From assembly GCF_040807025.1 (NCBI RefSeq), contig NC_090967.1:7432001-7496000 (forward strand): DNA of 64,000 bases. Reading direction: 5' to 3'. Both the position numbers and the translations under genes were made by a program. The DNA is from Struthio camelus. Lineage: Eukaryota > Chordata > Aves > Struthioniformes > Struthionidae. The notes below the pieces were generated by a model, which was given only the letters and a program-made list of their open reading frames with translations, had not been told where the DNA came from and ran no database searches. Shown in pieces: positions 1-10,151 of this stretch; position 1 is the stretch's first letter; every line of letters begins with the position of its first letter.

Positions 1-2164
1 CATGACAGAGCCTGATGATACCCTGATAGATGAATGCTGCCTCCTGCCCAGCCAGTTGCTCATTCCCAATATCGATTGGTTGCCCATCAATGATGGCATT
101 GTCAGCAAGCTGCAGAACAAACAGCTTGTCCGGCTGCAGTTTGGAAAAGCTCCTGGGCTCGTTGGTCACACGGTCTCTTCCCAGTTTGATGCCTTTGTAA
201 GGTACAGAGAGGGTATCAGGACACCTGGGGTCTCTCTTGAGCTCTGAGAGATCAATGAGTTTGGGATGCCTGCGCTCTTCGGCTTGTCCATTTGCCTATG
301 TGACTTGAGAGAAGTTTATTCTCTGTGCTTGACAAAACAAAAAATGCTAGCTTCTGTTTCGATTAATTTCACCATGTCCTTAAATTTCATGACATTGAAA
401 TGCAGTTGCTGGTACAGACTGTTGCAGGCACTTTAGACAGAACTGCAATGCTTGAGTTCAGCAGAAAACCAGGAAAATGCTCTACGTCTGGTTGAAACTA
501 CAAGAGAGTTGACAGGCTGGGATTTACCTGGACCTGGATTTGGAAGCCCTTTGCTGGGAATTCCTATAGGGCTAGCAAAAGGGGTTGCAGGAGTGTGGAA
601 CAGTGGAACTCCAAAGCTTTGGTTCCAGCCTTTGCTGGGGGCAAGGAGGAAGTGAATCTCTGTGAGTGATTCACTCTGGCATCAGTACAAGGAATTTGCT
701 TTCTGGGATTTCATCTGGGTTTTGATGGATGGAATCTCGGATGTTCTGTGGAAAAGGCTGTCTTAGAAACAGCTTTTGAACATGGTATTCTGGAAAAGTT
801 ACCATTCTTCTTCCTACCCAGGGCACCTGGACAGCCCAAGATTGATCACCTGAGACGGCTTCACTTAGGAGCATACCCAACAGAAGAGTGTAAGTCGTGT
901 ACCAGGTAAGCAACGCAAACATATAATCCCTTTGATGCAGAGGAAGTCTTGGCAGAAACTCAAACTGTTCTTTTTGTCATTTAAAAGCTCTTTCAGTCTC
1001 TGTTTACCACCCTAAAATATCTCAATAACGTTTTGCATTAACTATGTCTGCAGGAGGAAATACTTCTTCTATAATAAGGCTTTTAGTTTATGGCTCTGTG
1101 TACTGCATTGGAGGAAAGCAGTTGTTATGTTTAAGGCTCCTCTAATCTGAATGACCAAGATTCTTAAAACGCTTGTGGAAGAGCAGCATCCCTGACTCAA
1201 GATAGCTGCTGCTATCATTGCAGCATGGCTGTTGCATTAAAGATCTAGTTACTTTGTCCTGCAAAGTAACCCCAGCTCTGTGAGAATTAGCTGGATTCTT
1301 CATCGTCCGTGTTGAACTACGTTGTATCTAGGGGCTGAATTTTGCATCATAGAATAAATATGACGTTGCTTTAACAGAAAAATATAAGAGCAATCAGGTT
1401 ACACAGGTAAATGGAGAACAGAATTTGGCCTGTAGAAATCTTTTTTGATAATGAGAGATCCCCAGCTTGATTTGCAGATCTGATATTTAAAAAAAGCTAC
1501 CTGTGTTCTTGGAGAGGAGGTGGTAAGAAGAAATAAACACAGAATCCACAGTGCCATTTTAGGGTCATTTTTCAAACTAGGTTTGCAGTTTAGGTCCTTT
1601 TGTGCTGTCCTCTTCATCCACCCTTCACAGAAGAGTCTGGATTTTGAAATGATGGTGCAGGGAGCAAACATCTATCTAATCATATGATTGAATTAGCTTT
1701 AATTATTGGTTTTAATAGAAAGTCTCTGTAGTAGATGACTTTTACAAGATGAGTGTCTGCTATTTTATGTATAAATAGCAGCTGGGGGCTGTTGTCTTGA
1801 AGACAGCCTTCTGTTCTGAGCTAACCTTTCTTCATTTAAGATAATTGCTCACATGGTCTCAGCTGGTTTTTAATGCTCGCAAACATCACCTGCAAGGGGC
1901 AACAGCTATTTTTTTCCTCTGATTCCTTGCTCCCTGTGTGTTCCGTACAGGAGCCCCAGCAGTGTTGGCTTTTTTCCTAGGCTTCTCTTTTCTGTGCCTG
2001 ACTGCACCCCTTTGTGTGTGTGTATGTTTCTTTTCAGGTGTGGTTGCGTTACCATGCTGAAATCGCCAAACAAAATCACTGCAGTGAAGCAGTGGGAGCA
2101 GCGCTGGATCAAAAACTGTTTGTGCGGGGGTTTGTGGAGGAGAATGCCCCTCAGCTATTCGTGA
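1..2164 (+). CDS. MED16: MED16, Mediator complex subunit 16, C-terminal end (last three coding exons)
   Basis: Partial gene entering from the left edge. Coding exons are 1-201, 822-905 and 2038-2164, stop TGA at 2162-2164. Exon 1-201 reads [19 protein letters not shown] and ends AG before gtacag. The next exon opens after cctacccag and reads [19 protein letters not shown]. The last exon opens after ttttcag and reads [12 protein letters not shown] then [17 protein letters not shown], ending PLSYS. Both introns are phase 2 and join in frame. The residues match vertebrate MED16 from memory, including the cysteine-rich tail. MED16 is a tail-module subunit of the nuclear Mediator complex that links activators to RNA polymerase II. 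The usual RefSeq human protein has a different extreme C-terminus, so the terminal isoform may vary. It is tail to tail with CFD, as in mammals. Confidence 0.95.
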
Positions 2165-2387
2165 GATTGCCTTTTGTGGGGCAAAAAGGGAACAACGAGC
2201 GCCGAGCGGAATTGCTGCTCAGAGCTGCCTTCTTTGGAGATGTTTGGGACAAAAGAACGGCAGCACTTTTCCTGTGCTCTCTGAAAGCATCATCCTGATG
2301 CTGCCTGTGAGACAGTGGCAAGCAGTTGGCTAGTGGTGCTGCTATGTTTTTCTTGTATTGATTTTTCTGCTTCACCCCTTTGTGCCA

Positions 2388-2921
2388 ATTAAAAAAAAAA
2401 AGAGGAGGGTGAAAGAATCTTTGTACAGGGAAGAGCTAGAAAGGAATCTGAGAGGTTTCTCTGTCACTATCCAAGGCAAAGTCAATTAGGAGTCAAGGGC
2501 CTGAGAGGTGAGAAACCTACTGCCTCTCTGTGTCTCTTGGCTGAGCACGCAGAACGGCTGCACCCTGCAGTAACTCCTTGCGTGGGCAGAGAGCAGTAGA
2601 TGGCTGATAGCTGGGGGGAAACAGACAAAATCCCCACTGAAAGGGGAACAAATACATAATACCTTATGTTCATCTTTAGCTACCAGGCTGCTTGGGAAAT
2701 GTGGCATGGGCTGGTTAATCCCTGTTTCCCTGTTCTTCTCCATTCTTACAAGAGGAGTTGCTCCTCTGACGGGAGACTTCACCAGCATAGTATGTCTATG
2801 TTCTAATTACCGGAACAATTTCCTCCCATTCTGAAGGAACAGGAGCATGAGACTGCTGCCCTGGAGCAAACCCATCCGTTTCGCTGTCTCTTACTGAACC
2901 AGCAGCTATTTTGTAAATAAA
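2388..2921 (+). terminator. MED16: MED16 candidate polyadenylation signals
   Basis: Two candidate hexamers follow the MED16 stop. ATTAAA at 2388-2393 lies 224 bases after the stop and runs directly into an A tract. AATAAA at 2916-2921 is canonical and would give a 3'UTR of about 0.75 kb. The sequence alone does not show which is used. Confidence 0.45.
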
Positions 2922-5900
2922 AGTTCCCTTAATTTTGTACAGAATGTTCAGAATGTTTGGTTTGTTCTCAAAAAAAGCTTCCAAAGTCTTTCTCATATGA
3001 CTTTGGTTGTACAGTGTATGTCCAGGACTGTTGATGTATGAACAAAAGAGAAGCAGGAACGCCCCGTTAATTTCATCTCTTTTCAAAATCCTACCAAGAA
3101 ATCTGTGCCCTTTGACAAAGCACAGTGAAGATGCTTCGAGCTGATCTGTGGCCTGGCCAGATTCCTACCCAACCAGGTAACTTCCAGATCTCCCCAGAGA
3201 CCATTTAAAGAAAAGAACAAGCCAATTTTTATATGTACTTTTTCCATCTGGGAATGAGTTTTCATTTATCGGTGAAAAATTGCACTGATGGCAAAGAGCT
3301 TATTTCTCTCAACTCTTCCGTATAATGTTTTGCTGTGTGGAGCAGGTCTCTGTATTGCCTGCCATTCTGTAGGTAATTAAGGAAAATGAAACGGCTAATT
3401 AGGAAACTAGAACTTCTTGTTAAAACTCTTACCCCTTTAAGTAAAACTGTAATCAATCTGGGTACTTGTTAATCTCCTTTCTCTCAGAGAGCAGGTTTGG
3501 GGGTTATTTAATGTTTGATTGCTGCTACTCGTTTGCACTGAGGTAAGACTGAGCAGTTGCTCTGCAAGAAAATGCTCCTTTCCCCACTCTGCTCACTGTC
3601 CTGCGGAGACGGAGCCCTGCGGGTGGGAGCAGCTGCCTGAGGGCTGACCCCGCTCCGGTGCTGTCTGTTCTCTGTAGGTGGACGAGCTCCAGTGAGGCTG
3701 TGTGTGCAGAGCAAGGAACAGAAGGTGGGTTTTTTAAAGTCTTTGGTGATACCATGCTTGTTTTCTCCTCCTTTCTACCTAATACAAGGGCCTTCTGCTT
3801 GTACCTGTTTCTATAAATGAGCAGTCTAAACCAAACAGTCCTTCTGTCCATCATGTCTCCTTAGCAGACTCTCCCTGGTTCCCAGAATGGGGATGTTAGA
3901 AGGAATCTCACAATTTCCTGTTGTGATACTGCCTTCCGTGCCAAACTGGAGGGGTTGTGGCTGTGCTCTGCTCCCTTTGAGGCTTTGCCCTGGCAGTCCT
4001 CGCATTGGTCCTGCTCGCCTCTGAATAATCACCTGATAATTGTGTGGAGCATTTATTTCCCCCCCCCCCCCCAATTGCTGCACTTAGAGCAGGACAGGCA
4101 GCTTTGCTTCACTCTTGCCCCCTGCCTGAGGGTGGCAGTGGCATTTCGGTAGCAGAGCAGTGATCTGGCTACAGCCAGGAGGTTCCTGTCCTCTGTGTCC
4201 TGGCACTGCTGCTCAATGGGAACCAGGAGCCCCTTGGGCTGGTTCCCCTTGCTTCACCGTTCTGCCTGCTGCGTGCAGGATGTTGGCGTTTGCTGCCCAG
4301 AGAAACGGCTCTGCGCTAGCACTGGGGATACGCGTGTGTGTCTTGGGCAAGAGCCAAGGTCATGCCAAGGTCTGATGAGAAGAGCTGCTCCTGGGGCTGG
4401 AGCTGGTTTCTGGCAGGCAGGGCTGTAAAAGGAGCCCTGAGGGCTCCACCTTGCGTCCGCCAGCCGGCGCGGTGCAGGCAGGCTGGTGTCCACAGCCTGC
4501 CCCGAGCAGGGGTGCTCCCCGGCCCCCCGTGCTGCCGGCCCGCTCCCGACTGGGCTGCCGGCGGGCAGGGGGAGGTGGGTGCTGGCGCGACCCCTCACTC
4601 CGAGACTCTTCAGGACTGTTGGGGTTGGGCACCGGGTAAAGGCCTCCCTGCCAAGCCCCTCTCTGGCCGCAGGAGGGGTTTCCTGCCTCCGGCGGCCGAG
4701 CACCGGGCACCTTGTTCCTGGAAGGAGGAGGCTCCCCGAGGCTCCAGCCTGGGGGGACAGACCTGGGGGATGTCCCTCCCTCTCCAGGGCCCGTGCAGGG
4801 ACCTTCTGGTGCTCTGCAGCCAGCTGGAGCCGCAGCCCGAGGCCACGGGGCAAGAGCGAAAGGGTTGAGGAGTGGGGTGGCAATGAGCACGGGCTGGGGG
4901 GAGCGGGCTGAGCCTGCCCTGCTCGCAGGGGCCGTGGAAGCGCCTCCGCGAGGAGCTGCAGCCAGCAGCAGCAGCAGCAGCAGCGGGTGGCTGCAAAGAA
5001 AGCCTCTGTCCCGGTGGCTGTCTTGGCCGCTGGGGCCCGTTGCTAAATCGACGGCTGTGGATAATCGCACTTATTCACCTCAGTACAAACTGGATTGATG
5101 CCTCTCGGGGGGGCGGGGGGGGGGAAATGTTTCTCTTTAGAAACTGGTGTGTTGTGCTGTGGGAAGACTTTGAGTTTCCCCTCCCCTCGCCGCCCAAGGG
5201 CGCAGCGGCCTCCTCTGCGGCTGTCCGGCCCTGGCGCCGGGGCTCGGGGTCGCCGTGCACCCCGCTCCCCCGTAGCCGCGAGTTGCAGATTCTGCTTTAA
5301 CACACAGTCGCACAGCGAACCGGAGGGAGGTCGCGGCGGTGGGGCCGATGGCCCCGCGGCCACGCTGCAGGATGCGCCCCGCGCTCCCGCGGCCGCAGGC
5401 ACCCACTGACCCCAGTGGGGAGGGCGAAGGGGGTGCGGGCCAGGCCCAGGCGGGGGGGCGGACGGGGTCTCGAGCAGGACCAAGCCCTTTCCTCCCCTGC
5501 TCCTGGGGGCCCTGGTTCGGGCAGCCACGTTCACCCAGCCCTTTTTGCGGGTGACGGAGTGGTCTGGGGCACGGACAGACCCTGGCGATGCCCGGAGGTG
5601 CCCGGGAGCCTCCCCAGGACCCAGAGCCAGCAGCACCCACCTCCTCCGCGATGCTGCGGCCGCAAACTGCGTCCACAAAGGGCCCCTGCGGGGACGGGGC
5701 AACGCAGGCACTGGGGGGGCCCGGGCTCCAGCCCCCGGTGGTTTCCTGCCCTTGGGGGTGTTTTTGCCGGCAGTCGGGGCTGCTGCAAGGGGCAGAGCCT
5801 GGGGGGCTGAGTGGGGTGCGGGAAAGGGTCTCTGCTCCCACCAGGGCTGAGAGCTGCGGCCAGCGCTGGGGACTCGCGTGAGCCCCCGGCCCGGGGGCCT

Positions 5901-6011
5901 GGACCTGCTGCGCCGGCGGAGGGGAAACGCAGCCGGTGCCGCACCAGGAAGGCGCGCTCCCCCCCGGCGGGACCCCGCGGCGGCTGCTCTGCCTGCAGCA
6001 ATCGTCGTCGC
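2922..6011. other. Intergenic DNA between the convergent MED16 and CFD genes
   Basis: No protein family is recognisable. Composition climbs from moderate GC near 3 kb to very GC- and CpG-rich from about 4.2 kb. The many long open frames on both strands at 4.2-5.9 kb follow from the scarcity of A/T-rich stop codons in such DNA; none has a recognisable motif. Low-complexity parts are a C14 run at 4059-4072, (CAG)7 at 4963-4983 and G runs near 5106-5125. Confidence 0.6.
4963..4983 (+). repeat. (CAG)7 trinucleotide microsatellite
   Basis: Seven perfect CAG copies follow a related GCAGC run in GC-rich intergenic DNA. It lies in no recognised exon. Confidence 0.85.
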
Positions 6012-6017
6012 TTTATT
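6012..6017 (-). terminator. CFD: CFD polyadenylation signal AATAAA
   Basis: tttatt on the + strand is AATAAA on the minus strand, about 240 bases after the CFD stop codon. It is the only canonical signal close downstream of the gene, giving a short 3'UTR. Confidence 0.75.
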
Positions 6018-6254
6018 GCAGAGGCGCAGTCAGCGGTGCGGGCACACGCAGCAAAGCCTGCGGCTCGCGCCCCGCGGGGGCAGACCCTGCCCGGGCCCCG
6101 CTCCCCGCCGGCCCCCCGGCGTGGCGCCCCGGCGGACAGAGGGAGGGATGCTCGGGGTGGCGGTGCACGGCCCCGTGCCTTTTCCCGGGGGCTGCTCGGG
6201 GCAGCGAGCCGCGGTGCGGGGCCGGCCGCCGTCCCTCGGCCCGGCGGGGACGGC

Positions 6255-8006
6255 TCAGCGGGCGTCCCCCTCCGCGGACACCGAGGCCATGACGCTGTCG
6301 ATCCAGGCGGCGTAGGGGGCGATGCGGGTGTAGATGCCCGGTTTCTTGTAGTTGCCGCAGACCCGGGAGCCGGCCGTGACCACCGCCTCGGCCACCCCGT
6401 TGCAGACCAGGGGGCCGCCGGAGTCTCCCTGCGGGACGGGGGGGCACCTGGGTCAGCCCCTTCCCCAAATGCACGCCCGCCGCTCCTGCGGAGCAGGCTC
6501 AGCCCGCGCAGGGCAAGGAGCTCCCGGGGCCCCGTCCTGCCCCGAAGCCCCCTGCTCGCCTCTCCCAGGCTGCAGACGCCCCCCCGGCGGCCGCTCCTCT
6601 CTCCCGCTCGCTCCCAGAGGGGCCGGCCGGGAAGGGGGCGCGCGGCGGTACCTTGCAGGTGTCCTTCTTGCGGGAGTCGGTGCACATCATGTTCTGGGTG
6701 ATGGTGTGGTCGTGGCGGGTGCGGTGGTTGCAGGCGTCGCGGCTGATCACCGGCCGCTCCACCTGGTAGAGCTTGTCCGGCCTGCGCCCGCTGTGGCTGA
6801 CGGTGCCCCAGCCGGCCGCCTCGCACACCGTGTCGGCCGGCACGTCCCGGTCCTCCCGCTGGAACCGCAGCACCTGCACGTGCGCGTTGAGCTCCGCTTT
6901 CTCCTCCAGCTGCCCGGGAAGCGAACGGGGACGGGGGTCACGGCAAGGGGCCGGCACCCGGCCCTGGCGCCGGGATTGCTGCCGGCTCGTCCGCGCTCGC
7001 CGCTTTGCTGCTCGGCCCGCGGCCCCGGGACGCCCCCGGGAGCCCGGCAGCGCGCCGGAGGGAGGGTTTGCAGGCGGCGGCGGGGCCGCCCGGAGCCCAC
7101 CTGGAGGAGGAGGAGGTCGTCCTTGTTGTTGTGGATGTTGCTGCCGGGGTGGGGGATCTGCGCGCGCACCCGGTACAGGCGCTTGTGGGGCTCCGGCTCC
7201 GAGAGCGAGTGGGCTCCCAGGAGCACCTGGAAGACCTTGCCGTCCCTGCGGGAGAGGCAGCGGCGTGGGGCTCGGCGGCAGCTCCCGGCCCCCGCGCGCC
7301 CACCCCGCGGCTCGGGGCTGGGGGTCACTCACGTCTCCTCGGTGCAGTGGGCGGCGCTCAGCACCCACTGCTCGGCGATGAGGAAGCCGCCGCAGACGTG
7401 CTCCCCGTCCAGCTGCAGCGAGGCCATGTGGGGCCGCAGGTGGGGCTCGGCCTCGCGGCCCCCCAGAATCCGCCCCCGGGGCTGAGCTGCAGAGAGAGGC
7501 CGCGTCAGCGCCCGGGGGGGCCGGGCTGCGCGCCCCCCTCCCCGGCAGCCGCCGAGCGGGTTGCACCGCGTTTCGGGGGGGTCCGACGCCGCCGCCCTTC
7601 GCTCCCAGGCTGGGAAGGGTCTGCCGCCGCGCCGCGCAGGGCTGCCCCGCCGTCAGACCTGGCTGCTCCTCCTGCGTGCTCCCCGCTGCGCTGCGCTCGC
7701 CGCCCTTCCCGGCTGCCTCAGTTTCCCCTGCTGTGAAACGGGCTCCGCAGCCCTCCCCGGCCAAGCGTGCGCCGCGGGGCGACCGAGCCCGCTGTCGCCG
7801 CGCTCCCGTCCCCTCCCCAGCCGGCCCGCGGTGCTGGCCTGAACCCCCCCAGGAGCCCCCAGCCCCCCGGGGTGCCGCGGTCCCGCTCGGCCCCCCCGTG
7901 CCCGGCGGTGCTGGGTGCACTCACCGCTGCCCGCGGCCGCCAGCAGCAGCAGCAGCACGAGGACGGGGACGGGGACGGCGGCGGCGGGAGCGGGGCACGG
8001 CCCCAT
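6255..8006 (-). CDS. CFD: Complement factor D (adipsin), secreted serine protease, complete
   Basis: Five coding exons on the minus strand: 8006-7925, 7486-7333, 7245-7101, 6909-6652 and 6428-6255, all with GT/AG borders and matching phases (1, 2, 0, 0). The product is 270 aa; human is 253. A Leu/Val-rich signal peptide in exon 1 is followed by AQPRGR and the mature start [10 protein letters not shown]. The trypsin-fold triad is visible as His74 (LSAAHC), Asp122 (KDDLLLL) and Ser216 (GDSGGPLV). Asp210 in KKDTCK is the S1 specificity residue, and [16 protein letters not shown] near the end carries the self-inhibitory loop typical of factor D. Factor D cleaves C3b-bound factor B to form the alternative-pathway C3 convertase in plasma. 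The PRGR|ILGG junction fits propeptide removal after Arg. The gene is extremely GC-rich. Its relatives AZU1, PRTN3 and ELANE, adjacent in human, are absent. Confidence 0.96.
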
Positions 8007-8103
8007 GGCTGCGGCGGGGGGCCCGGCGGCGCTGCCTCCGGCCGGGAGCGGGGCGTCGCGGGGCGTCGCGGGACGGACGCTCCCGGGCCGCCGCCGGGCA
8101 TCG

Positions 8104-8111
8104 CTTTTATG
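8104..8111 (-). promoter_or_regulatory. CFD: TATA-like box of CFD
   Basis: The minus strand reads CATAAAAG about 100 bases upstream of the CFD start codon, in an otherwise GC-rich stretch. A TATA box here would put the transcription start near 8075-8080 and a 5'UTR of about 70 bases. Two copies of GCGGGGCGTC lie side by side just downstream (about 8049-8068). The assignment is by position and motif only. Confidence 0.45.
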
Positions 8112-10151
8112 TCCCGCTGCGGGGGGGCAGGAAGGGAAGGTCTGCGGGGAGGAAGGGGGGGTTTCCGCAGCGTGGGCTGAGGGGGGGAGGAAGATATCCA
8201 GTGTTTTTAATGTTCAGCTTATAAAACGGGTCAAGAGTTCCCGGCACAAACAAATCTGGGAGGAAACAGCCTTTGGCAGCTGCCGCCTCTGGCGCCGGCG
8301 GGGGGGTTTTGGCAGTGCTGGTTTCCAGCGCGAAGCCGGATCAGGCTCTTTGCACGTGAACGCTGCCTGGGCCGCGCCGGGGAAAGGCCCTTCCTGGAGG
8401 GCAGCGGGGGCCGGAGAGCTGCCCGGACCCCCGGGCGCCGCCACCGGCCTCGGCCCTGGCGGGAGGCAGCCGGCCCGTGGCCCCCGAGCGCGGCGCTGGG
8501 CTGTGAGCCCGCTGGGGGGCCGAGCGGGGCCGGGGCACGGCCGGGATGCGGGGATGCGCCCCTGGCCGCGGCTGTGGCGGTCCCCTCTGCCTTTCTCCCC
8601 GGTGCCACTAAGCGGAGCCACCGCCTCGGCTCCCACCGCGTCCCCGAGCTCGGAGGAGCGGGTTTGTCCCCTCGACGTCCCCATCGCCGGCGGGACAAGG
8701 CCTCCCCCGGCCTTGCCGCCCGGCGCAGCTCGTGTCGCACGAACCGCGGGCGCGGAGCCGCGACGGAGGAGGACGGTTTGCAGCCCGGCGCCGCTCCCGG
8801 GCTGCCTTGGCCGTGGCGCCCCTCGGTGCCGCGCGGAAAGCGTGAGCCCGCGCCAGGGTTTCCCGGCACGGCGGGCGCTGCCCGGTGCCCGCTGGGGCAG
8901 GCGGTGCGCGCCGCCCGGGGCCGGGGCCGCCAGGGCGCTGGCGCTCCCGCGGGGCGGTTAGCGGAGCACCGGCCGCAGCGCGCGTGGCTTTTTCTCCTAC
9001 GCGACGCATTTTTAAAGCTCAGAATTGCTGGGTTTTGTTTTATATTGCTGTGCAAACATCCCAGGCTGCAGATGGACCAAACTAAACAGCGACGCACGCA
9101 CCACCCCGCCGGCCTCAGGGATTCCCGGGATGCGCGGCCGCAGGACACCCCGGCCGCGGGCCGGAGAGCGTTAAGGTGCAGAGGCGGCTCGAGCCGGGCG
9201 AGAACAGCGGATTTCTGCGCTTTGGGGCTGCAGAGCCGCATGGAGAGCTCCTTAATCTCGGATTTCAGCGATTTGGGATTTAAACATTAAATACGCAGGG
9301 AGGTTTCTGCCCACTTTTAGGGCCGGAAATGGAACGAGGGCAGCGGGCCGTGCCGCGGCTCGGAGCAGAGGCAGCCCCGGCCGGAGGAGCGGGCTGGAGG
9401 AGCGCGTTGGGGCGGGGGGCAGGACCGGGCTGCTCGGCCGGGAGGGCAGGGAGCCGGCACGCTGCAGCTTTGGGCAAGAGGCCCCGGGAACCTGCAGAGG
9501 AACAAAGGAAATTGTTGCAATTCCCCGGCCCCTGATTCGGGGAGATTCGAGGCTTCGGCAACAATTTGGGCTGGGGCGCCGTCCGCACGGCGCACGGCGG
9601 GTGCGCAGGGCGGCTGCGGGCGGACGAGGCCCCGTGCAGCCGCCTGTGCGGAGGCCGTGCCGCTGGTTGCGGCGGGGGGACACCGGCGGGACCGCCTCGT
9701 TGCTAGGAAACAGGCGGCAGAATTTGCCATGCGAGTCCTGTGCCAGGTTCCCGCACCTCGCCGAGGGCCGCGGCGGTGCCGGACCCCGGAGCGGGACCCG
9801 GGGGATGCATCAGCCCTGCAACTGGTGTCCTCCCCCCCCCCCCCCCGGGCCCCGGCATGGCCATCCGCTCCCAGGGGGCTCTGGGGTGCAAGGACTTTGC
9901 TGGGTCTCAGCACGGGTGGTGCCTGGGTGGTGGTGGCGGGTGCCCCGCCATGCGGGTTGCTCACAGTCAGGTGCCCCTGGCGCAGAGGGGCCACCCCAGG
10001 GTGCAGGGAGGGATGCAGCACCCGGGGAGGGAGTGGGCTGATCCCTGCAGGGCCGGGGGGGGGGGGGGGGGAACCCTGGCCCTGGCGCTGGGGACGGGAA
10101 TTTGGGGGGGGGGGGGGTCAGAGCAGGGATTGCTCATCCAAGGGGCCGGTG
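8112..10151. other. GC-rich intergenic DNA between CFD and the minisatellite
   Basis: CpG-dense DNA with no recognisable exon on either strand. Long open frames are compositional. An X-box-like element lies at 9699-9711. Long C and G runs occur at about 9830-9846, 10056-10071 and 10105-10118, next to the minisatellite edge. Confidence 0.55.
9699..9711. promoter_or_regulatory. X-box-like (RFX) motif GTTGCTAGGAAAC
   Basis: GTTGCT and GGAAAC are inverted half-sites with one base between them, close to the RFX-family X-box consensus. It stands alone in CpG-rich DNA between CFD and PLPPR3, about 1.6 kb upstream of the CFD promoter. Binding is inferred from the motif only. Confidence 0.4.

Noticed and set aside
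4254-5841. Several overlapping 130-236-codon frames on both strands
   Set aside because: CpG-rich DNA is poor in stop codons. Frames overlap on both strands, carry no recognisable motif and look like Pro/Arg/Gly-rich compositional products.
5531-6826. 431-codon minus-strand frame
   Set aside because: It overlaps CFD exons 4 and 5 in other frames and reads Arg/Pro-rich noise; the CFD frame with conserved triad residues explains the region.
7718-8101. ATG and frame upstream of the CFD start, considered as an upstream ORF
   Set aside because: If the TATA-like box at 8104-8111 is used, transcription starts downstream of this ATG, so it would not be in the mRNA.
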